Positions 50,339-57,260 of a stretch of DNA of 57,260 nucleotides are shown here, one piece after another. The DNA is from Nocardia crassostreae (GTDB lineage Bacteria > Actinomycetota > Actinomycetes > Mycobacteriales > Mycobacteriaceae): assembly GCF_001613405.1 (NCBI RefSeq), contig NZ_BDCH01000045.1:1-57260 (forward strand). The letters run 5' to 3'. The notes below the pieces were generated by a model that was not told the DNA's origin, searched no databases, and was given only the letters and a program-made list of their open reading frames with translations. Each line of letters starts with the position of its first letter. The stretch's first letter is position 1. The position numbers and the translations under genes are program-made.

Positions 50339-51310
50339 ATGGCAAGCGTGCGCGAACTGCGCTCCCGAATTCGTTCCGTGAGCTCGATCAAGAAGATCAC
50401 CAAGGCGCAAGAGCTGATCGCGACCTCGCGAATCAGCAAGGCGCAGGCCCGAGTTGCGGCTGCCAAGCCGTACGCGGAAGAGATCACCAAGGTGCTCGTC
50501 GAATTGGCGAACGCCAGCGGCAATCTCACGCATCCGCTGCTCACCGAGCGGCCGAACCCGCGGCGCGCGGCGATCCTGGTCATCACCTCCGATCGCGGTA
50601 TGTGCGGCGGCTACAACTCGAACGTGCTCAAGCGCGCCGAGGAACTGGTGACCACGCTGCGCGGCGAGGGCAAAGAACCGGTGCTGTACGTGATGGGCTC
50701 GAAGGGCTTGACCTACTACACCTTCCGCAAGCGCGAGCTGAACGGATCGTGGGTCGGTTTCTCCCAGTCGCCCAACTACGCGGACGCGTCCGCTGCGTGC
50801 AACCACCTGGTCGAGGCGTTCATGGCGGGCGCCGACGGCGAGGTTCCGGCTCCCAACGGGGTCGGCACCATGGCCGGTGTCGATGAACTGCACATCGTCT
50901 ACACGCGTTTCGTGTCGATGCTGTCGCAGGTGCCGGAGGTCCGCCGGCTGGCCCCCATCCAGGTCAGCTACGTGGACGAGAACTACGACATGGGCGAGGA
51001 CGCGTTCTCCGATTCGGCGACCGCGGATGTCCACGCCCAGTACGAGTTCGAGCCGGATGCGGACAAGTTGCTCGGTGCGTTGCTGCCGAAGTACATCAAC
51101 ACCCGCATCTACTCGTCGCTGCTCGATGCGGCGGCATCGGAGTCGGCTGCGCGCCGCACCGCTATGAAGGCGGCCACCGATAACGCTACGGATCTGGTGA
51201 ACTCACTGACCCGTACCGCGAACTCGTTGCGCCAGGCCGGAATCACGCAGGAAATCACGGAAATCGTCGGCGGCGCCAACGCGCTGGCGTCGAGCTCGGA
51301 CCGCGACTAA
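50339..51310 (+). CDS. atpG: ATP synthase subunit gamma
   Basis: A 323-residue central-stalk rotor. The N-terminal coiled-coil strand reads MASVRELRSRIRSVSSIKKI and the C-terminal one TRTANSLRQAGITQEITEIV. The middle segment VGTMAGVDELHIVYTRF is present, and a short extra loop lies between (GADGEVPAPNG), as in mycobacteria. GAAGGGAG precedes the ATG. Confidence 0.96.
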   Translation: MASVRELRSRIRSVSSIKKITKAQELIATSRISKAQARVAAAKPYAEEITKVLVELANASGNLTHPLLTERPNPRRAAILVITSDRGMCGGYNSNVLKRAEELVTTLRGEGKEPVLYVMGSKGLTYYTFRKRELNGSWVGFSQSPNYADASAACNHLVEAFMAGADGEVPAPNGVGTMAGVDELHIVYTRFVSMLSQVPEVRRLAPIQVSYVDENYDMGEDAFSDSATADVHAQYEFEPDADKLLGALLPKYINTRIYSSLLDAAASESAARRTAMKAATDNATDLVNSLTRTANSLRQAGITQEITEIVGGANALASSSDRD

Positions 51311-51328
51311 GCCGTAGGAAGAGAAGCA

Positions 51329-52771
<1,443 letters not shown>

Positions 52772-52777
52772 TCCACC

Positions 52778-53155
52778 ATGGCGGATATGTCAGTTGATCT
52801 GGTCGCCGTCGAGCGGCTGCTGTGGTCGGGGCGGGCGAAGTTCGTCTCCGCCCAGACCACGGAGGGTGAGATCGGCATCCTGGCCGGCCACGAACCGCTG
52901 CTCGGTCAGCTGGTCGAGGCCGGCACGGTGACCATCGTGTCCGACAGCGACGAGCGCATCGTGGCGGCCGTGCACGGCGGATTCTTCTCGGTCACCGGCA
53001 CTTCGGTGCGGGTGCTGGCCGAATCCGCTGATTTCGCAGGCGATATCGACGAGGCGGCCGCCCGTGCCGTGCTCGCCGACGAGAATGCGAGCCCGGCCGC
53101 GCAGGCCAAGGCGCAGGGCCAGGTGCGCGCGCTCGAAAAGGCCGCCGAGGTCTGA
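52778..53155 (+). CDS. atpC: ATP synthase subunit epsilon
   Basis: A 125-residue protein. The N-terminal beta sandwich (SVDLVAVERLLWSGRAKFVS, GEIGILAGHEPLLGQLVEAG) is followed by a short C-terminal helical hairpin (AARAVLADENASPAAQAKAQ). It couples the rotor to the c-ring and regulates hydrolysis. Last gene of the atp operon, six bases after atpD. Confidence 0.95.
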   Translation: MADMSVDLVAVERLLWSGRAKFVSAQTTEGEIGILAGHEPLLGQLVEAGTVTIVSDSDERIVAAVHGGFFSVTGTSVRVLAESADFAGDIDEAAARAVLADENASPAAQAKAQGQVRALEKAAEV

Positions 53156-53183
53156 TCGAGTAGCCATACGGCAAATGAGCGGC

Positions 53184-53206
53184 GGCTCCAGGGAAATCCT
53201 GGGGCC
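53184..53206 (+). terminator. Hairpin after the atp operon
   Basis: GGCTCCAGG (53184-53192) pairs with CCTGGGGCC (53198-53206) across GAAAT, with one T-G pair. A short T-rich stretch follows. Confidence 0.55.
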
Positions 53207-53216
53207 GTGGCTCTCT

Positions 53217-53244
53217 TTGCATTTCGGGGGTGTGTGGTTAGATG
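53217..53244 (+). promoter_or_regulatory. Possible porin promoter
   Basis: TTGCAT (53217-53222) and TAGATG (53239-53244) are 16 bases apart, about 78 bases before the first porin start, just after the atp hairpin. The sequence between 53261 and 53321 is AT-richer than average. Confidence 0.4.
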
Positions 53245-53321
53245 CCATTGCCGGTCCACGGATGTGATCTGGACCATTCAGCGAAATCTCGGCTATTACA
53301 ACGCTTCCAAGCGAGGGGTGA

Positions 53322-53966
53322 ATGAGCGAGTTTCGAATTGGAAAAAGGGCGGCGCTGGCGGTTGCCGTCGCCGTGGGTATCGGATTCTTCGCACCGGGCT
53401 CGGCCGCGCTGGATGTCGTGGTGCCGCTACCCGACGGGCATATCGAGGGCCCGGGCGTGAAAATCACGAGTCGTGGTGAGCGCGCGATCATTTCGCCGTC
53501 CATCGCCGCGAACGGCTTGGGCCGCACCTCATGGGTCACCGGGGATGTGACCGCCGAGGTGGAGACGCCGGACGGCACGGTGGGCCCCAACAACGGGCCG
53601 CGGAACTTCCCGGGTACCAACAACTCCGGGACGCACGGATCGTCCAATCTGACTGTCGGATACATCGTCGGCTGTCAGGTCGCGGTGGGTGCGCTGAGCG
53701 CGAATGCGGCGGTCGGCATCAGCACGACGCCGAGTCTCACGGGCGGTTTCACCTTCCCGCTGTCGCCCGGTCAGGTGACCTGGGTGGCCATCAACAACAT
53801 CGAGTTGATCAAGAGCGGCGTCTACACCATCAACTATCAGGACATACCGATGGAGATTCAGGGGTGCGGCGGCTACGCGCAGGCCCGCCAGGTCTCCGTG
53901 GTCGAGATCATCGGCACCGACTACGCCAAGGTCACTCTCTACGGCCAGCCGTTCAGCATCGGCTGA
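53322..53966 (+). CDS. MspA-family outer-membrane porin, first of a pair
   Basis: A 214-residue exported porin subunit. The signal peptide (KRAALAVAVAVGIGFFAPGS, cut near SAA-LDV) is followed by an MspA core: LPDGHIEGPGVKITSRGERA, YIVGCQVAVGALSANAAVG, QGCGGYAQARQVSVVEI and the C-terminal end GQPFSIG. MspA-type pores span the mycolate outer membrane. The pair resembles NfpA/NfpB of Nocardia farcinica, which form a hetero-oligomeric pore; which is which cannot be told. It starts 166 bases after atpC. Confidence 0.9.
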   Translation: MSEFRIGKRAALAVAVAVGIGFFAPGSAALDVVVPLPDGHIEGPGVKITSRGERAIISPSIAANGLGRTSWVTGDVTAEVETPDGTVGPNNGPRNFPGTNNSGTHGSSNLTVGYIVGCQVAVGALSANAAVGISTTPSLTGGFTFPLSPGQVTWVAINNIELIKSGVYTINYQDIPMEIQGCGGYAQARQVSVVEIIGTDYAKVTLYGQPFSIG

Positions 53967-53992
53967 CGGTCCGCTCCGACAGAAGGGATCGC

Positions 53993-54685
53993 ATGTTCGG
54001 CACGGGAAAACACGCGCGCGGCGGCAAGGTTCTCGGAGCGGCGCTCATCGCGACGGCGGTGTGCGGGATCGGGCAGACGGGGGTGGCGCGGGCGGATACC
54101 TTCGTGCCGCTGCCGGGCGGGGTCATCACGCGCACGCTGGCGGACGGCACGGTCATGACCGTCCGGATCGACGGGGAGTCGGCCAAGATCAGCGGGTCCA
54201 TGGGCGATACGCCGGTGCATCGCAATACCTGGGTGAGCGGAAGGGCCAGTGTGGATCTCGACGGCCCGAGCGCCCCGACGGCCACGATCAAGATCAGTCC
54301 GGGTTATGTCGTCGGCTGTCAGGTGGACATCGGCGGGATCAGCGGCACCAGCAGTGGCGGCGCGACGGCGTCCCAGGACACCCAGGGCGCATGGTCCGCC
54401 GCACCGACCCAGTCCTTCGGCGGTGGCGTCACCTTCGGACCGGGACTGGCGATTGCCCGGCTGATGCTGGATCTGGAGAAACCGGACGACTACGGCATGG
54501 AATCGCATAAGCGCTACAACAAGGTTCCGGGTCCGCACGCCAGCGTGACCTGGGTCGACGAAACCTTCTCGGTGGACGGCTGCGGTGGTTTCGCGCAGGC
54601 ACGATCGTTCGTGGCGGCCGAGGTCGACACCACCAACTACATCGGCAATGTGTTGCTGTGGGGTCAGCCGTTCAGTATCGGATGA
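53993..54685 (+). CDS. MspA-family outer-membrane porin, second of a pair
   Basis: A 230-residue porin subunit with a signal peptide (GAALIATAVCGIGQTGVARA, cut before DTFVPL). The mature part matches the first porin in layout: LPGGVITRTLADGTVMTVRI, YVVGCQVDIGGISGTSSGG, DGCGGFAQARSFVAAEV, ending GQPFSIG. It has a longer loop near residue 175 (KPDDYGMESHKRYNKV). AGAAGGGA precedes the ATG, 26 bases after its neighbour, so both are co-transcribed and probably form one mixed pore. Confidence 0.9.
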   Translation: MFGTGKHARGGKVLGAALIATAVCGIGQTGVARADTFVPLPGGVITRTLADGTVMTVRIDGESAKISGSMGDTPVHRNTWVSGRASVDLDGPSAPTATIKISPGYVVGCQVDIGGISGTSSGGATASQDTQGAWSAAPTQSFGGGVTFGPGLAIARLMLDLEKPDDYGMESHKRYNKVPGPHASVTWVDETFSVDGCGGFAQARSFVAAEVDTTNYIGNVLLWGQPFSIG

Positions 54686-54809
54686 CCGATTCGCAATCTT
54701 TCTGCGAGCCGTGTGCATCACATTCGGTGGATGGCGGGGCTCCGCGTTTCTGTGGTCGCTAGTATCGACCACTAAGCGCGGGGTGCCGCCCCTCCCGTTC
54801 GGGGGATCG

Positions 54810-54824
54810 GGGGGCGAAGCCCCC
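54810..54824 (+). terminator. Short GC hairpin after the porins
   Basis: GGGGGC (54810-54815) pairs with GCCCCC (54819-54824) across GAA. CCCCTCCCG and CGGGGGAT just upstream add a second small hairpin. No T-run. Confidence 0.45.
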
Positions 54825-54836
54825 TGAGAGTCCCGA

Positions 54837-55295
54837 GTGTTGGGAAAGAACGGAGCGGCATTGCAGACCTGGATGGTGCTTCTGATCATTCTGGTGTTGC
54901 TGCTTGTCGCCTTGGCTCTGGCGTCGACCTATCGCCTGATCATGTTGCGCCGCGGCGGGACCGCCGCCCTGCTGCGCACCCTGCCCGCGCGCGGCCACGG
55001 CGGGGGCTGGCGGCACGGGCTCATTCGCTACGACGAGGATTCGCTCGTCTTCTACAAACTGTCGAGTCTGAAGCTCGGTCCGGATTCCACCATGCGCCGC
55101 CTCGGCATCGAGGTCAGCAATCGCCGCTCCCCGCAGGACGACGAGTACGACATCATGACCGACGAGCTCATCGTCACGCTCTCGGACGGCAATGGCAGCT
55201 ACGAGCTGGCACTCGACCGCGGTGCGCTGGCGGCCTTCCTCTCCTGGGTGGAATCGCGCCCTTCCGAGCGAATTCGCCGCCGACCCAGCAACTGA
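54837..55295 (+). CDS. DUF2550 membrane-anchored protein
   Basis: A 152-residue protein with one N-terminal membrane helix (TWMVLLIILVLLLVALALAS) and a soluble domain: WRHGLIRYDEDSLVFYKLSS, LSDGNGSYELALDRGALAAF. It is the counterpart of mycobacterial Rv1312, which also follows atpC. Function is unknown. The start is TTG 54837 or a nearby codon; the helix position allows little freedom. Confidence 0.85.
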   Translation: MLGKNGAALQTWMVLLIILVLLLVALALASTYRLIMLRRGGTAALLRTLPARGHGGGWRHGLIRYDEDSLVFYKLSSLKLGPDSTMRRLGIEVSNRRSPQDDEYDIMTDELIVTLSDGNGSYELALDRGALAAFLSWVESRPSERIRRRPSN

Positions 55296-55324
55296 GGATT
55301 CGTCCCTAGGGTTACGGTGATCCC

Positions 55325-55918
55325 GTGAGTGTGCACTTGACGCGGATCTACACCCGGACCGGTGACGACGGGACGACCGGGCTGAGCGATTTCTCGCGGG
55401 TACCGAAGACGGACCCGCGCCTCATCACGTACGCGGACTGTGACGAGACCAATGCCGCACTCGGTGTGGCGATCGCGCTCGGGCAGCCCGATGAGCGGAT
55501 GCTCGGTGTGCTGCGCGCCATTCAGAACGACCTCTTCGATGCGGGCGCGGACCTCTCGACGCCCATCGTCGAGGACCCGAAGTACGCTCCGCTGCGCATC
55601 ACCCAGCCCTACATCGACCGCCTGGAGCAGTGGTGCGATGAGTTCAATGAGCCTCTGGCGCCGTTGAATTCGTTCATCCTGCCCGGCGGCACACCCCTGG
55701 CCGCGCTGCTGCACACCGCCCGCACCGTGACGCGGCGCGCCGAGCGCTCGGCCTGGGCCGCGGTCGACGCGCATCCGGACGACACGAGCGTGCTGCCCGC
55801 GAAATACCTGAACCGGCTGTCCGACCTGCTGTTCATTCTGAGTCGCGTCGCCAACCCGGACGGCGACATCCTCTGGCGGCCGGGCGGAGAGGCCACGAGC
55901 ACGGGAGAGGGCCATTAG
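55325..55918 (+). CDS. pduO: ATP:cob(I)alamin adenosyltransferase, PduO type
   Basis: A 197-residue trimeric enzyme making coenzyme B12 (adenosylcobalamin). The ATP-binding N-terminus is IYTRTGDDGTTGLSDFSRVP, then DECDETNAAL-like TYADCDETNAALG, and the C-terminal helix NRLSDLLFILSRVANPDG holds the conserved Arg/Asp pair. In mycobacteria (Rv1314c) it also sits next to murA. Its product is the cofactor of the isobutyryl-CoA mutase encoded in the left part. Confidence 0.93.
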   Translation: MSVHLTRIYTRTGDDGTTGLSDFSRVPKTDPRLITYADCDETNAALGVAIALGQPDERMLGVLRAIQNDLFDAGADLSTPIVEDPKYAPLRITQPYIDRLEQWCDEFNEPLAPLNSFILPGGTPLAALLHTARTVTRRAERSAWAAVDAHPDDTSVLPAKYLNRLSDLLFILSRVANPDGDILWRPGGEATSTGEGH

Positions 55919-55928
55919 GCTGACCACC

Positions 55929-57191
55929 GTGAGTGAACGGTTTCTGGTGACCGGGGGCAGCAGGCTCGTCGGTGAGGTCGCGGTGGGCGGCGCGAAGAAC
56001 AGCGTCCTCAAGCTGATGGCCGCCGCGCTGCTGGCCGAGGGCACGACGACGATCACGAACTGCCCGGACATCCTGGATGTGCCGTTGATGGCAGACGTAC
56101 TGCGCGGCCTCGGCTGCGATGTCGGCATCGACGGCGGCACGGTCACCATCGTGACGCCGACCGAACCGAAGTATCACGCCGACTTCCCGGCGGTCACCCA
56201 GTTCCGCGCCTCGGTGTGCGTGCTCGGTCCGCTCATGGCGCGGTGCAAGCGCGCGGTGGTCGCGCTACCCGGTGGCGACGCCATCGGTTCGCGCCCGCTC
56301 GATATGCATCAGCAGGGTATGCGACTGCTCGGCGCGACCAGCGAAATCGAGCACGGCTGCCTGGTGGCCCGGGCCGAGGAGCTGCAGGGCGCGCGCATTC
56401 GGCTGGACTTCCCGTCAGTCGGCGCCACCGAGAACATCCTCATGGCCGCGGTGCTCGCCGACGGCGAGACCATTATCGACAATGCGGCGCGCGAGCCGGA
56501 GATCGTGGATCTCTGCAACATGCTGGTGCAGATGGGGGCGAAGGTCTCCGGCGCCGGTACCTCGATGCTCACCATCGAGGGCGTCGACAAGCACTCGCCC
56601 ACCACCCACCGCGTGATCGGCGACCGTATCGTTGCCGCCACCTGGGGTATTGCCGCCGCCATGACGCAGGGCGATGTGCGGGTCACGGGGATCAACCCCA
56701 AGCATCTGTCGCTGGTGCTGGACAAGCTGCGTTCCGCGGGTGCGCGAATCTCGTTCGAACCGGATGGTTTTCGCGTGGTGCAGTCCGACCGCCCGCGCGC
56801 GGTGAACTTCTCGACCCTGCCGTTTCCGGGATTTCCGACCGATCTACAGCCGATGGCCATCGGCCTGGCCGCCATTGCCGACGGTACCTCGATGATCACC
56901 GAGAACATCTTCGAAGCGCGCTTCCGCTTCGTCGAAGAGATGATCCGGCTGGGTGCGGACGCCCGCACCGATGGGCATCACGCTGTGGTGCGCGGTATTC
57001 CGCGCCTGTCGAGCGCGCCGGTCTGGTCCTCCGATATTCGCGCCGGTGCGGGTCTGGTGCTCGCGGGTCTGGTCGCCGACGGGGTGACCGAAGTGCACGA
57101 TGTCTTCCACATCGACCGGGGTTACCCGGATTTCGTGGAGAACCTCCGGTCGCTGGGGGCGGAGATCGAGCGGGTCGGGACCGTCGATTAA
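55929..57191 (+). CDS. murA: UDP-N-acetylglucosamine 1-carboxyvinyltransferase
   Basis: A 420-residue EPSP-synthase-fold enzyme that starts peptidoglycan synthesis by adding enolpyruvate to UDP-GlcNAc. GGAKNSVLKLMAAALLAEG holds the active-site Lys, and DFPSVGATENILMAAVLA is typical. The active-site loop reads ALPGGDAIGSRPLDMHQ, so residue 117 is Asp where most bacteria have the fosfomycin-reactive Cys. As in M. tuberculosis this predicts intrinsic fosfomycin resistance. GTG 55929 follows pduO by ten bases. Confidence 0.97.
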   Translation: MSERFLVTGGSRLVGEVAVGGAKNSVLKLMAAALLAEGTTTITNCPDILDVPLMADVLRGLGCDVGIDGGTVTIVTPTEPKYHADFPAVTQFRASVCVLGPLMARCKRAVVALPGGDAIGSRPLDMHQQGMRLLGATSEIEHGCLVARAEELQGARIRLDFPSVGATENILMAAVLADGETIIDNAAREPEIVDLCNMLVQMGAKVSGAGTSMLTIEGVDKHSPTTHRVIGDRIVAATWGIAAAMTQGDVRVTGINPKHLSLVLDKLRSAGARISFEPDGFRVVQSDRPRAVNFSTLPFPGFPTDLQPMAIGLAAIADGTSMITENIFEARFRFVEEMIRLGADARTDGHHAVVRGIPRLSSAPVWSSDIRAGAGLVLAGLVADGVTEVHDVFHIDRGYPDFVENLRSLGAEIERVGTVD

Positions 57192-57206
57192 CACCAGGTG
57201 ACGGAC

Positions 57207-57225
57207 AGGCTTCGCGAAAAAGCCT
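57207..57225 (+). terminator. Small hairpin after murA
   Basis: AGGCTT (57207-57212) pairs with AAGCCT (57220-57225) across seven bases. It may end the murA transcript ahead of the next promoter. Confidence 0.4.
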
Positions 57226-57239
57226 CCTGAACAGGTGAT

Positions 57240-57245
57240 TTGACA
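57240..57245 (+). promoter_or_regulatory. TTGACA box at the right edge, possible rRNA operon -35
   Basis: A perfect TTGACA ends 15 bases from the window edge, so the -10 would lie outside. In mycobacteria the 16S rRNA operon and its promoters follow murA. The link is inference from gene order. Confidence 0.4.
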
Positions 57246-57260
57246 TGCGAACAACCAACA

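Overview
The window comes from a high-GC actinomycete of the order Mycobacteriales, most likely a Nocardia or close relative. Three things support this. The block argS-lysA-hom-thrC-thrB-rho-rpmE-prfA-prmC-sua5-wecA-atpIBEFHAGDC-DUF2550-pduO-murA has the order known from mycobacteria, where the rRNA operon follows. A tandem pair of MspA-type porins, as in Nocardia nfpA/nfpB, lies after atpC. MurA carries Asp instead of Cys at residue 117, as in mycobacteria.

Left part (1-28.7 kb), accessory metabolism. A minus-strand operon (SDR, ferritin-like diiron protein, truncated FMO-like protein, flavin monooxygenase) is divergent from a TetR regulator across a short region with three related half-sites. 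Then come a DUF2157-like membrane protein, an interrupted O-methyltransferase and an amidohydrolase. A valine/isobutyrate module follows: fused isobutyryl-CoA mutase icmF on the minus strand, divergent from mmsA-acyl-CoA dehydrogenase-HIBYL-CoA hydrolase-mmsB-echA. After it lie a DoxX-like protein, an alpha/beta hydrolase divergent from a hybrid IS30-HTH/MarR regulator, an Hsp70-like fragment, a MarR regulator, tRNA-Cys, a Tat-exported phosphoesterase, small exported proteins, a broken lipase, two AhpD-like proteins, a frameshifted membrane protein, tRNA-Arg, DUF305 and DUF3105.

Right part (28.7-57.3 kb), core genes: arginyl-tRNA charging, Lys/Thr biosynthesis, Rho, L31, RF1 and its methylase, Sua5, WecA, the complete F1Fo ATP synthase, porins, cobalamin adenosyltransferase and MurA. 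The adenosyltransferase could supply the coenzyme B12 that IcmF needs. The last bases hold a TTGACA that may be the first rRNA promoter element.

Most unusual features. (1) A 2.5-kb sigma factor/SDR island lies between prmC and sua5, normally neighbours, and is bounded by inverted copies of a palindromic repeat; the right copy is a roughly 485-bp imperfect palindrome. (2) icmF is split at a domain boundary by a UAG that is part of a perfect Shine-Dalgarno sequence ahead of a GTG. (3) An unusually high number of genes is interrupted: three in-frame UAGs, one UGA and three one-base homopolymer shifts. These may be real decay or assembly errors. (4) A multi-hairpin leader precedes atpB, which appears to start with CTG.
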